Of a stretch of DNA of 40,221 nucleotides, positions 1-9,406 are shown one piece after another (position 1 is the first letter of the stretch; every line of letters begins with the position of its first letter). The notes beneath the pieces are model-generated. The model saw only the letters and a list, made by a program, of their open reading frames with translations. It was not told where the DNA came from and made no database searches. Both the position numbers and the translations under genes were made by a program. The stretch is from Candidatus Kaiserbacteria bacterium. GTDB taxonomy: Bacteria; Patescibacteriota; Minisyncoccia; Phycocordibacterales; Phycocordibacteraceae. The stretch is from contig JAHFMN010000001.1 in the NCBI GenBank assembly GCA_023264445.1, positions 29,707-69,927 on the forward strand, in the 5' to 3' direction.

Positions 1-373
1 AAAACGCACTTGAAGGTGCACCGACGAACGCCGGCACCTACTCAGTCATCGCCTCCTACGAAGGTGATGAAAATCACAACGGCGGCTCAAGCGATCCCGC
101 TACGATTATCATCAACAAGGCCGAGGTCTCAGTCTCCGTTTCAGGTGATGAAGTCACCTACGATGGCGAGCCGCACGGCGCCACCAGCGACGTGGTGACC
201 GGCGTCAACTTGGAGACCTCCGCCTCCTACCTCACGTACTACGACGCCGATGAAAACGCACTTGAAGGTGCACCGACGAACGCCGGCACCTACTCAGTCA
301 TCGCCTCCTACGAAGGTGATGAAAATCACAACGGCGGCTCAAGCGATCCCGCTACGATTATCATCAACAAGGC
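1..373 (+). repeat. Tandem coding repeat, 252-bp (84-codon) period; 1-121 is identical to 253-373
   Basis: Direct comparison: aaaacgcacttgaaggtgcaccg...atcatcaacaaggc occurs at 1 and at 253. Confidence 0.95.
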
Positions 374-1847
374 TGAACCAAGCATTACAGTCACTCCCTA
401 TTCTGTGACATACGACACAGAAGCCCATACAGCGACGGCAACCGTGACTGGAGTTCAAGATGAGGAATTGAGCGGGCTCGACCTCTCGGATACCACGCAC
501 ACAAATGCCGGCGACTATACTGGCGAATTTGCTGACTCATGGACCTTCACGGATGAGACAGGAAATTACACCGATGCGGACGGCACGGTCGGCAATACAA
601 TCGCGAAAGCTGATGCCACCATCACCATTGCCGGGTACACCGATGTCTATGATGGGGAAGCGCATGGTGCCTCGATTACGACTGCCACCGGTGTCGGCAC
701 TGATACCGACTTGAGTAGCTCCGTTACTCTTGGCGACAGCTTCACAAACGTTCCTGGTGGTACCGCCCATTGGACCTTCAGCAACGCCAACTACAACGAG
801 CAGAGTGGCGACGCCTCTATCACCATCAACATTGATCCCGATGCTACTTCGGCAGTCCTCACGACGACCACTAATGGCGACGGAACGAAGAGTGGAACCG
901 TTGCCAACGCATCATCTCTTCCTGTCGACACCTCGATCGGAACCGTGACAGTTGATTTGCCAAGCAATCTCAATGTCACCGGTCCTGCAGGCTGGGATGG
1001 GACGCTCAACATGCCGAGCGTGACCTCCTCGTATACGTCTCCAACACTCGCTTCTGATATCTCCTCAAGCGTGACTCTTGCGATTGAAGTGGGTTCTTCT
1101 ACCGCAGCCCTGACCTTCGATAAAGGGGTGCGCCTTGTCTTCCCTGGGAAAAAGAACAGCCGTATCGGATGGTCACGCGGCGGTACATTTAGCGAGATAA
1201 CAATCGTATGTACTGCGGACTCACAGACGGTGGGAGATGCACTTCCAGCGGGAGGCGACTGCGAAATAAACTCAGGCTCTGATCTCGTGGTCTGGACGAA
1301 GCACTTCACTACCTTCCTTACCTTCACTGCAAGTACAAATGGAACGAGTGGTGGTGGCGGAGGTGGCGGTGGTGCGATAGCATTCCAGTCCAGTTCTCCC
1401 ATCAGTGTAAGTTCTGTTACCCCGACACCTGCAGCTCCTGTACAGGGTCAGGTGCTCGGCGCGGCGATATACAACTTCACCAAGACGCTCACTATCGGCT
1501 CGCGTGGCGCAGACGTAACGGCCCTTCAGCAGTTCCTCGTTGATTCCGGCTATGCGATACCGGCCGGTGTGACAGGATACTTCGGTTCGCAGACGAGGGT
1601 AGCGGTCATTGCCTTCCAGAAGGCACGCGGCCTCGCACCAGTTGGCATTGTCGGCCCGCTGACGCGCATCGAGCTCAATAAGGGCGTCATTGCGACGGCT
1701 CCTGAAACTACTCCAAGCACGAGTCAGACGGCGTCGGCAGTCTCTGCACTAACGGCTTCACAGGTAGATTCGATCATATCGCTTCTCGAGGCCTTCGGTG
1801 CCGACAAGGAGGTTATTGCCCAGGTGCGCGCTGAACTCGCGAAGTAA
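1..1847 (+). CDS. Secreted surface protein with MBG/YDG-type beta repeats, Gly-rich linker and C-terminal peptidoglycan-binding domain (5' truncated by window edge)
   Basis: Frame is open from base 3 through the 192-1847 ORF. Repeats read 'NAGTYSVIASYEGDENHNGGSSDPATIIINKAE'; G8 linker; C-terminal 'LTIGSRGADVTALQQFLVDSGYAIPAGVTGYFGSQTRVAVIAFQKARGL' is PG_binding_1-like. Confidence 0.85.
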   Translation, partial: NALEGAPTNAGTYSVIASYEGDENHNGGSSDPATIIINKAEVSVSVSGDEVTYDGEPHGATSDVVTGVNLETSASYLTYYDADENALEGAPTNAGTYSVIASYEGDENHNGGSSDPATIIINKAEPSITVTPYSVTYDTEAHTATATVTGVQDEELSGLDLSDTTHTNAGDYTGEFADSWTFTDETGNYTDADGTVGNTIAKADATITIAGYTDVYDGEAHGASITTATGVGTDTDLSSSVTLGDSFTNVPGGTAHWTFSNANYNEQSGDASITINIDPDATSAVLTTTTNGDGTKSGTVANASSLPVDTSIGTVTVDLPSNLNVTGPAGWDGTLNMPSVTSSYTSPTLASDISSSVTLAIEVGSSTAALTFDKGVRLVFPGKKNSRIGWSRGGTFSEITIVCTADSQTVGDALPAGGDCEINSGSDLVVWTKHFTTFLTFTASTNGTSGGGGGGGGAIAFQSSSPISVSSVTPTPAAPVQGQVLGAAIYNFTKTLTIGSRGADVTALQQFLVDSGYAIPAGVTGYFGSQTRVAVIAFQKARGLAPVGIVGPLTRIELNKGVIATAPETTPSTSQTASAVSALTASQVDSIISLLEAFGADKEVIAQVRAELAK

Positions 1848-1856
1848 ATAGTAGAT

Positions 1857-1894
1857 ACGCAATCCCGTCCGCCAGTCGGCGGACGGGATTGCGT
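1857..1894. terminator. Strong hairpin, 17-bp perfect stem with AGTC loop
   Basis: acgcaatcccgtccgcc-agtc-ggcggacgggattgcgt directly after the stop codon. Confidence 0.8.
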
Positions 1895-1926
1895 GCTTCA
1901 CTGATTCATTGTATCGTTATCGATAC

Positions 1927-2904
1927 ATGCAGACTCCTCGTAAGCCCCTCCATCATCACTTCGTCGACTATTTCTTTCCGCACGAGCGCAACAACTACCG
2001 CCCACATCTCTTCAGTGCAACGTCTGTTGCGGTTCTTATCATTGCTGTCGTTTTTTTCGAAGGCGCGTATCTGGTGCAGACGAAATTCGTCTTTTTCAAG
2101 ACTGATTTCCTCGCTTCCGTTTTGCCGGGAGCGCTTGTCTCGCTTACCAATCAGGACCGGGCGACCGAAGGTCTCGCGAGCGTCGCCGAAGACTCGCTTC
2201 TAAGCCAGGCAGCGCAGGCAGCCGCTGAGGATATGGCGGCAAAGGGGTATTTCTCGCATATCTCTCCAGATGGAAAGACTCCATGGTACTGGCTTGATGA
2301 AGTCGGTTACAGCTACAGCTACGCTGGAGAAAATTTGGCAGTGAACTTCACTGACTCGGAAAACGTCCAGACGGCATGGATGGCCTCGCCGACGCACCGC
2401 GCAAACATCGTGAAGCCGCAATACACACATATCGGCTTCGGCACGGCAAACGGTATGTATGAGGGACGAGAGACGACGTTCGTCGTTGAGTTCTTCGCGA
2501 CACCCGCGGCCGCGAAAGTCGCGGCCGCTCCTGTGGTAACAGGTACTCCCGTAGTTGAAACCTCGGTGCCCACTTCGGCTCCGATACAGGTGCTCGGCAG
2601 CCAGACGAATCAGCCAGTCGCGGCTGTCGCTCCTGCGTCCCCGAGCTGGTTTGCACGCCTTCTCGCATCACCCCAGCATACGCTCATGGCGATCCTCACC
2701 ATTCTTTTCATCATCATTGCCACGGTATTTGCTATCGCTGTCCTCGTGCGGGTTAAAGCCCAACATCGGAGTGTCATCATCGGCGGCACGCTCCTCCTCG
2801 CGTTTATCGCGTTTTCAATGCTGCTCAGTTTGGAGCTGACGGGTTCCGTCCAGCTGCCTGCGGACTCTCAGACGGCAAGCGTCAGTGCGGCGTTTATACG
2901 CTAA
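1927..2904 (+). CDS. CAP/SCP-domain (YkwD-like) membrane-associated protein
   Basis: 'LTNQDRATEGLASVAEDSLLSQAAQAAAEDMAAKGYFSHISPDGKTPWYWLDEVGYSYSYAGENLAVNFTDSENVQTAWMASPTHRANIVKPQYTHIGFG' is a CAP signature; TM segments at both ends. Start could be 1909 or 1927. Confidence 0.85.
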   Translation: MQTPRKPLHHHFVDYFFPHERNNYRPHLFSATSVAVLIIAVVFFEGAYLVQTKFVFFKTDFLASVLPGALVSLTNQDRATEGLASVAEDSLLSQAAQAAAEDMAAKGYFSHISPDGKTPWYWLDEVGYSYSYAGENLAVNFTDSENVQTAWMASPTHRANIVKPQYTHIGFGTANGMYEGRETTFVVEFFATPAAAKVAAAPVVTGTPVVETSVPTSAPIQVLGSQTNQPVAAVAPASPSWFARLLASPQHTLMAILTILFIIIATVFAIAVLVRVKAQHRSVIIGGTLLLAFIAFSMLLSLELTGSVQLPADSQTASVSAAFIR

Positions 2905-2993
2905 AAGCCGCCGGTAACGAGGATCGGGAAGAGCGCTCCAATCATCCCGAGCGCGAGCAGGACGACTATGATAATGGCGAGTGCACGTTTCAT
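2901..2993 (-). CDS. Putative 30-aa single-pass membrane microprotein MKRALAIIIVVLLALGMIGALFPILVTGGF
   Basis: Manual translation of the minus strand; shorter than the ORF track threshold. Its stop overlaps the stop of the upstream + gene. Confidence 0.5.
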   Translation of the reverse strand: MKRALAIIIVVLLALGMIGALFPILVTGGF

Positions 2994-3031
2994 TTCCCCA
3001 CTATAGCAAGAAGTATATTATAGTGCACGAT

Positions 3032-4054
3032 ATGAGGTTTTTTAGAGAACAAAGATACCCCGCGCTTGCCTGTCTCATACTTGGTCTGGGCATCGGGTTC
3101 CTAAGCGGATATTCAAGCGGCAAGGTAGGAGTAGAAAACGCGATCAAACAATCACTCCAGCCAATAAACGAATCAGGGACTTCATACAAATTCGTGCGTC
3201 CGCTCCTTGCGTACCGAACTCCCGAAGCAACACTATTTGGTGAATACATTTCGCTTAAGGCCGATTTGCAGGCGCGGGCAGATAAGACAAAGAGCACCGG
3301 AGCATCACGCGTCTCGATTTATTTTCGTGATCTCGACGCTGCTCAATGGATTGGCATTGATCAACAGGACTCCTACTATCCCGCAAGTCTCCTGAAGGTT
3401 CCGACCATGATTGCCTATTACAAGGAGGCGGAGGTGAATCCTTCGATTCTCCGCGAAACTCTTTCCTACGATCCGCGCATTATGCCATCCGAATCTTTCT
3501 CTGCACCATCGGTGCTTGTTCCGTCCAATCTGTATTCCGTGAAAGACCTCATCCGAAGCATGATTATCGATTCTGATAATGGCGCGACCTTTACTCTTTT
3601 GAGTCGCATAAACCCGAACTTTCTTCATGCCGTATACGTCGCGCTCGGCATACCGGATCCAGGGGACAACTCTGCTGATTATCAGATTTCTGCCCGAACC
3701 TATGGCCTCTTCTTTCGCGTTCTATATAATGCTTCATACCTTTCACCCGACTATTCCGAGCAGGCACTGAAGCTCCTTTCGCAGACGACCTTTACCGAAG
3801 GCCTTGTTGCAGGCGTCCCGGAGGGGACGCAGGTCGCCCATAAATACGGTGAACACATCCTCTCAGAAAACGGTCTGGCAAAGGGAGTAGAACTTTCCGA
3901 TTGCGGCATCATCTACTATCCGGCCCATCCGTATCTTCTTTGCGTCATGACGAGCGCCGCAAGCGAATCATCCGCACAGGGAATCATCGCCGACATCTCC
4001 CGCATCGCATACACGGCGGTCTCCGAACACTACGCCGCTACGACATCGAAGTAA
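3032..4054 (+). CDS. Class-A beta-lactamase-like serine hydrolase
   Basis: 'YYPASLLKVPTMIAYYKEAE' (SxxK), 'MIIDSDNGATFTLL' (SDN), 'VAHKYGEH' (KxG-like); N-terminal TM. Confidence 0.75.
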   Translation: MRFFREQRYPALACLILGLGIGFLSGYSSGKVGVENAIKQSLQPINESGTSYKFVRPLLAYRTPEATLFGEYISLKADLQARADKTKSTGASRVSIYFRDLDAAQWIGIDQQDSYYPASLLKVPTMIAYYKEAEVNPSILRETLSYDPRIMPSESFSAPSVLVPSNLYSVKDLIRSMIIDSDNGATFTLLSRINPNFLHAVYVALGIPDPGDNSADYQISARTYGLFFRVLYNASYLSPDYSEQALKLLSQTTFTEGLVAGVPEGTQVAHKYGEHILSENGLAKGVELSDCGIIYYPAHPYLLCVMTSAASESSAQGIIADISRIAYTAVSEHYAATTSK

Positions 4055-5702
4055 TCATATTCTTCTCGATGTCGGCGAAGGTACCGCCTACTTTCTTGCC
4101 GGGGTTGAGGATATTTAGGGGGTCAAAAATCTTTTTCGTCCTTTCAAACAGCGCGATCATCTCGGAGCCAAATAGCATGGGGAGGTAGGGCGTGCGGATG
4201 ATGCCGTCGTTGTGCTCCCCGGTCGTCGTGCCACCTTCCTTGATGACGAGCTCATAGATTTTCGGCGCAAGCTCGAGAATGATTTTTCGATTCTCCTCCT
4301 TGGAGAGGTCCATGAGCGGGATGATGTGGAAGTTCCCGTCGCCGACGTGGCCCGCGATGGTGTAGATGAAGTGTGAGGAATAGTGAGCGAGGAGGGCATA
4401 GAGTTTCGGCAGGAAGTCGGGGTAGCTTGCAGGGGGGACGACGAAATCGTCTATGAAAGGCGAAGCATAGAGTCCGTGGAGATTCTTACGCAGGAGGGAG
4501 AAGCTCTCGCGCCGGACGATCCAGTATTTCTCGGATTCCTTCTCATTCTTTTCGATTTTCGTCTGCACGTGGAGGCCGGCAAGTGCCTCTTTCGCCTGGA
4601 CTGCTTTCCGGTCGGCTTCCTCTATCGTATCCTCGGCGAATTCCGCCATGAGAATCATCTTCGGCACGCCGCCGGTGGCGACCATGGCCGCTTCAGGGAT
4701 GAAATCAATGCCGAGCCGCGCGGCTCTCACGAATCCCATCTGAGAAAGCATTTCGGGTAGAAACTTCACCGCAAGCTCAAACGTATGACTATCGTATGAC
4801 TCAAATGATTCCGGCTCAAAGGGCAGTATGCGCTTCACGATTTCCGGCAAGATGGCGAAATCGTAGAGAAAGGCGACGAGCATCGCGCGATGTTCCTTCG
4901 GCTTCACGAGTGCGAGCTTCGCCTTCGTCCAGAGCGCAAGCGTCCCCTGGGAACCGCAGATGAGCTTCGCGAGATTAAAAGACCCCGTCTTCCGATCAAC
5001 GACACTCCAGAGCGCATAGCCGGCAGAGTTTTTAGATACGCGGGGCCGGTGGCCCTCGATAAGTCCGGCGTTGTCGGCCAGAAGTGCACCCATCTCCCGA
5101 TAAATCTTGCCTTCAAGTGTGTCCAATTTCTTTTTTTCTTTTAGTTCCGCTACAGTGAGCTCCTTGAAGGTCGCTTGAGAGCCATCAGATAGGACGACAT
5201 CCACTTCCTCCACATATTTCTCCGTCTTGCCGTATTTGAGCGTGCGCTCGCCGCCAGAATTGTTTGCCACGATGCCGCCCATGGCGGCTATCTCGCGGCT
5301 GGCAGGGTAGGAGGGAAGTATCAGATTCTTCTCAAGCGTCGCTTTCTCGAAATCCCTATAAAACACTCCCGGCTCGGTGTAGGCATAGTCTGCGCCGACC
5401 TCGCCCATATGATTCATGTGCTTGGTGAAAGAGACTACGACCCCGGTGGTGAGCGGGCCGCCCGACATATCGGTCCCCGCCGCACGCGCCGCAAGCGATA
5501 CTTCCGCGCCCGCTCCGCGGGCGCGCGCCACCTCCTTCACCACTGCACTCACATCCTCTACATCTTTCGGATACACCACCAGTCCCGGCATCCGCTCAAA
5601 GAGCGACGTATCGCGCGCCGCTGCGCGCCGCGCATCCTCGGCATCCGTCACCTCACCCCTCATCGCTCCCATGAGCGCGTTTTTCAAATCCTCGGACTCC
5701 AT
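4038..5702 (-). CDS. FAD-binding oxidoreductase (GlcD / D-lactate dehydrogenase-like)
   Basis: 'LVVYPKDVEDVSAVVKEVARARGAGAEVSLAARAAGTDMSGG', 'GGIVANNSGGERTLKYG', 'HVGDGNFHIIPLMD', 'GEHNDGI'. Confidence 0.9.
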   Translation of the reverse strand: MESEDLKNALMGAMRGEVTDAEDARRAAARDTSLFERMPGLVVYPKDVEDVSAVVKEVARARGAGAEVSLAARAAGTDMSGGPLTTGVVVSFTKHMNHMGEVGADYAYTEPGVFYRDFEKATLEKNLILPSYPASREIAAMGGIVANNSGGERTLKYGKTEKYVEEVDVVLSDGSQATFKELTVAELKEKKKLDTLEGKIYREMGALLADNAGLIEGHRPRVSKNSAGYALWSVVDRKTGSFNLAKLICGSQGTLALWTKAKLALVKPKEHRAMLVAFLYDFAILPEIVKRILPFEPESFESYDSHTFELAVKFLPEMLSQMGFVRAARLGIDFIPEAAMVATGGVPKMILMAEFAEDTIEEADRKAVQAKEALAGLHVQTKIEKNEKESEKYWIVRRESFSLLRKNLHGLYASPFIDDFVVPPASYPDFLPKLYALLAHYSSHFIYTIAGHVGDGNFHIIPLMDLSKEENRKIILELAPKIYELVIKEGGTTTGEHNDGIIRTPYLPMLFGSEMIALFERTKKIFDPLNILNPGKKVGGTFADIEKNMITSMS

Positions 5703-5807
5703 TCCTCCGAGTATAGCAGTGAGTTTAATGGGAAATTACATTTATCCCAACAACTTCTTCAATATGAATCCCTAGAGAGTAAATAGACTCACCAACGTCT
5801 TTGCCTC

Positions 5808-5849
5808 GTTGTCGCAATTTTAAACCTATAGGTTTAAAATTGCGACAAC
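5808..5849. repeat. 42-bp perfect palindrome A (core AACCTATAGGTT)
   Basis: gttgtcgcaattttaaaccta|taggtttaaaattgcgacaac; abuts the stop codon of the minus-strand gene 5850-6431. Confidence 0.95.
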
Positions 5850-6431
5850 CTATGCAAGTCTGAAATGCTCGCGCAGTCTCCGGTCAGACTCCAGTGCCTT
5901 GGCGACAAAACACAGCATCTCCCCAACTCCCGTTTTCAGATGGGCACGAATAAGCTCAATGAATTCCTCACAAGGATATGGATAGACCCATACACTGTCT
6001 TGAAGACGAAGAAAACCAGCATTTTGCAGGAGGATTCGGAGCCGTATACGAGTATTACGGCGCTTTTCACGGACGTCAAACATGACAATGCGCCACTTTC
6101 CATCCCAAAAGGCTGGTTCCGGAATACGGTATTCTTCTGCGTATATCGTCTCTAGAACCATATACCCCTTATCGGTCAACTCAACTCGACGTTGTCCACG
6201 CTCACCAGAGGTTTTTACCAATCCTGTATATTCAAGTTTTGTTATTGCCTGCGTGATTTTCCGATAGAGATCTGTACGATTGACGCTTCCGCGGTCAAGT
6301 TGTTTTAAGAGATTTAATGTCTTGGGTGCCACAAGTGCAACAGTTAGTACGCCGCTCGTCGCAAGAGTACGGATAATAAGATTCCGTATAGGGAGGTATG
6401 GACGTCTCCTTTCCGTTCTCATTTTTCTCAT
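5850..6431 (-). CDS. PaaX-like regulator with winged-helix N-domain and Cas2-like/PaaX C-domain
   Basis: 'DLYRKITQAITKLEYTGLVKTSGERGQRRVELTDKGYMVLE' is wHTH-like; 'WDGKWRIVMFDVREKRRNTRIRLRILLQNAGFLRLQDSVWVYPYPCEEFIELIR' has the PaaX/Cas2-like ferredoxin-fold pattern. Confidence 0.7.
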   Translation of the reverse strand: MRKMRTERRRPYLPIRNLIIRTLATSGVLTVALVAPKTLNLLKQLDRGSVNRTDLYRKITQAITKLEYTGLVKTSGERGQRRVELTDKGYMVLETIYAEEYRIPEPAFWDGKWRIVMFDVREKRRNTRIRLRILLQNAGFLRLQDSVWVYPYPCEEFIELIRAHLKTGVGEMLCFVAKALESDRRLREHFRLA

Positions 6432-6470
6432 GTCGCAAATTATAACCTATAGGTTTAAAATTGCGACATA
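6431..6470. repeat. Imperfect palindrome B of the same family, overlapping the start codon of the PaaX/Cas2-like gene
   Basis: tgtcgcaaattataaccta|taggtttaaaattgcgacata; right half matches palindrome A nearly base for base. Confidence 0.9.
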
Positions 6471-6536
6471 GAAAATAATGCACAGTGAATACTATTTTAT
6501 AAGGATTCGTTACAGTGAGAGTGGTATTGTGGAACA

Positions 6537-9398
6537 ATGCGCTGGAATACTGCGTTGTTTCTTTTTGTTTATGTCTTTTTCTTTGGCGTTCAGGCGCATG
6601 CGGCAGTACTTGATTCCCAGATGGATGATAGCGCACAGGCCATACGACCTACGACAAACATCTATCTTGCGGCTGGGTATATACCGACAAATGATTCTCG
6701 CATTTCGGGTGTTCGTTTCCGCGTAAATACAAGCGGCGGGGGAACATATCTATGTCCCTCAGGTGCAATACTCCAATACAATGGTACCTCCACGCCTGTT
6801 GTTTGGGGTAATGGATTGACGGTTGGTTCGATTATTTCAATTGCAACGACTACACCCGATACAAATGGTAATTGCGACTACAGAGTAACGGATGTTTATG
6901 GGCTAGCCAATTCGATCCCAGTATTCAAGCGCAATTTCTACGTTTTCTTCATGATTATCGGCGGATCACGCGATAATTGGGTTTCAATGAGCGGAAAACC
7001 ATATACGTCACAAAAGTTTTTTGGCTATCGGCATGCATTTTCAGAGACCTATACGTGGGGGACCAGCGGACTCGATGCGCCTTACTTTGAAATATTTGAT
7101 ACTGCTCCCCCAGCTTCTGTCCCACCCGATCCTTGCGCCGTACCGAATGCGTGTGCCTCCAACGTACTTTTTCTGCCCGGTATCGAAGCAAGTCGGCTCT
7201 ATCGTCCGGATGGCGATGGAGAGAAAAGAGTATGGGAACCAAATCTCAACGACACCCTGCAGGACCTTTTTCTCACTCCAGAAGGGAAGAGTCTACGCGG
7301 CGATGTCTACACAAAGACGGGGGATGTCATAGATGAGACGCCTGTCACCGGTGCCAATATCTATAAGTCGTTTATTGCGAAAATGGACGATCTTGTTGGC
7401 GCAGGGACCATCAATGATTGGGAAGCAGATCCCTATGATTGGCGTCTCTCACTTGATGATATTCTCATCAGCGGCAAGCAAACGAACACTCGCATCTCAT
7501 ATCTTGATGCAACTAGTACGCCCTATATCATCCAGGAACTGAAACATCTTGCCGCTACTTCAAAAACGCACAAAGTCACGATTGTAGCGCACTCAAATGG
7601 TGGGCTCGTAGCAAAGCGATTGTCAGAATTACTCGGACCGGACGCCTCGACGCTCATCGACAAGATGATTTTTGTTGCGGTACCACAAGCTGGCACGCCT
7701 GTGGCCGTTGCTGCCGATATGCACGGGTATGGACAAGCATTCGGCGGCGGCCTGTATGTTTCTCAGTCGACTGCGCGAACGTTCGCAAGTACTTCTCCAA
7801 TGGCATACAATCTCTTGCCGTCAGCAAAGTACTTCACTCAAGTGGATAATCCCATTATCTCCTTTGACCCATCACTTCCAGACTGGATCTCCCGTTATGG
7901 TGCGACGATTCATTCGGAGAGCGGTCTCCATTCCTTCCTTACCGACTCATATGGAAGAGTGAATGCACAAACAGGCGATATCAATCAACCAATACAATCG
8001 AACAGTACACTTCTCTCCGACGCTGAAACTTTGCACGATAAGCTTGATAATTGGACTCCGCCCACAGGTGTTCAGCTCATACAAATCGCCGGGTGGGGAG
8101 TGCCGACGACGGTATCTGGCATTACCTATAAGAAAAAAGATGCAGGCGTGCAGCCCGAACCTGATTTTACTATCGACGGCGATGGTACGGTTGTCGTGCC
8201 AAGCGCACTGTGGACGAGTATCTCAGTAGGCGCAGTGAATTATTTGGTGGACTTGCAAAGATATAACAAGGATAATAGTTTTTCTAGCGGTTTCGGTCTT
8301 TTCCCTTTCAATCACTCCAGAATTCTTGAGGCCACGCAACTTCTTGATTTCCTATCTGACCAAATCACAAATATCTCTAAACCTCTCTCCAACTACGTCT
8401 ACCTCTCCACAGAATCACCACCATCAAATGACACTCACCTCCGTTATGCTCTTCACTCACCGCTGACTCTCAATCTTTATGACGATCAGGGCCGCCATAC
8501 CGGCGTCTCCACTACGACGGGACAAATAGAGGAACAAATTCCCGGGACCTACTACACAGAATTTGGTGATGTGAAATATCTTTTCTCGGACGCTTCCATG
8601 AGCGGACACATCGTGATGGATGGTTACGCGCCCGGGACGTTTACCTTCAATGTTGACCAATACAATGGAGATATTCTCACTGCAAGTACGACGTTCAAAG
8701 ATATCCCAACGACCGCAAGTACTATGGTCACTCTAGATGTACAATCCGATATTTCTACTCTTTCTCCGATGGAGATAGATAAGAATGGTGATGGTACTAC
8801 CGATGTTATGTTGGCCCCAAGACTGGGCGACATCGTAATGCTCGATACCACCCCACCTGAAATGAAAATCACATTCAGCACCACGACAAAATCTGTTGCG
8901 TTCATAGGAACCGATGACGGTGGTATGGTTGAGCTTTCTGCAACGACGACCTTCCCAACGCTTAAGAAAAACCAGAAGGAATATCATGGCATTGCCACCA
9001 CGACCATCATTGCCTACGATGAAGCGGGCAACACTACGGCACTGGTCTATACTGAAAAAATTCCATCTTCGGCGGGAGGCAATACGATTACTCTGCGGGA
9101 GCTTGTATATAACGGGGCTACGACGACGCTCTCTTCAGCTGCACTCTCGTATAAATGGAAAAACAATAAAACCGGCCTCTACCAGGTATTTGCATCATAC
9201 GTACACACCTCTTCTACGATGCTTGAATTGCATTATCGCTTGAAGAAGGATAAGTCGATCATCATGACTAAGCCGCAGGAGCTGGATGACTCCGAGGACG
9301 ACGATGACTTGGATGTGCGATCAACGAAGCAAGTACTACCTGGGATGGTGGTACCATATATAGCAACAAAGAATGGAAGTTTGATTATTGGTTATTAA
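6537..9398 (+). CDS. Large secreted alpha/beta hydrolase, LCAT/lipase-like
   Basis: Signal peptide 'MRWNTALFLFVYVFFFGVQAHA'; 'VLFLPGIEASRLY'; 'HKVTIVAHSNGGLVAKRLSELLG' nucleophile elbow; C-terminal beta-rich region. Confidence 0.75.
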   Translation: MRWNTALFLFVYVFFFGVQAHAAVLDSQMDDSAQAIRPTTNIYLAAGYIPTNDSRISGVRFRVNTSGGGTYLCPSGAILQYNGTSTPVVWGNGLTVGSIISIATTTPDTNGNCDYRVTDVYGLANSIPVFKRNFYVFFMIIGGSRDNWVSMSGKPYTSQKFFGYRHAFSETYTWGTSGLDAPYFEIFDTAPPASVPPDPCAVPNACASNVLFLPGIEASRLYRPDGDGEKRVWEPNLNDTLQDLFLTPEGKSLRGDVYTKTGDVIDETPVTGANIYKSFIAKMDDLVGAGTINDWEADPYDWRLSLDDILISGKQTNTRISYLDATSTPYIIQELKHLAATSKTHKVTIVAHSNGGLVAKRLSELLGPDASTLIDKMIFVAVPQAGTPVAVAADMHGYGQAFGGGLYVSQSTARTFASTSPMAYNLLPSAKYFTQVDNPIISFDPSLPDWISRYGATIHSESGLHSFLTDSYGRVNAQTGDINQPIQSNSTLLSDAETLHDKLDNWTPPTGVQLIQIAGWGVPTTVSGITYKKKDAGVQPEPDFTIDGDGTVVVPSALWTSISVGAVNYLVDLQRYNKDNSFSSGFGLFPFNHSRILEATQLLDFLSDQITNISKPLSNYVYLSTESPPSNDTHLRYALHSPLTLNLYDDQGRHTGVSTTTGQIEEQIPGTYYTEFGDVKYLFSDASMSGHIVMDGYAPGTFTFNVDQYNGDILTASTTFKDIPTTASTMVTLDVQSDISTLSPMEIDKNGDGTTDVMLAPRLGDIVMLDTTPPEMKITFSTTTKSVAFIGTDDGGMVELSATTTFPTLKKNQKEYHGIATTTIIAYDEAGNTTALVYTEKIPSSAGGNTITLRELVYNGATTTLSSAALSYKWKNNKTGLYQVFASYVHTSSTMLELHYRLKKDKSIIMTKPQELDDSEDDDDLDVRSTKQVLPGMVVPYIATKNGSLIIGY

Positions 9399-9406
9399 AT
9401 TTTTGT

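Noticed and set aside
791-1402. 203-aa antisense ORF and similar long antisense ORFs (e.g. 11406-12368, 21286-22464, 37920-38678)
   Set aside because: They lie opposite clearly coding genes and are low-complexity or Arg/Ser/Leu-rich shadow frames.
1909-1926. tgtatcgttatcgataca inverted repeat at the start of the CAP gene as an operator
   Set aside because: Short (7-bp arms), single occurrence, and lies at an ambiguous start codon; insufficient support.
5850-6431. CRISPR-Cas locus suggested by the Cas2-like domain
   Set aside because: No Cas1, effector or spaced repeat array in the window; the two palindromes are not separated by spacer-like units. The winged-helix N-domain fits a PaaX-type regulator better.
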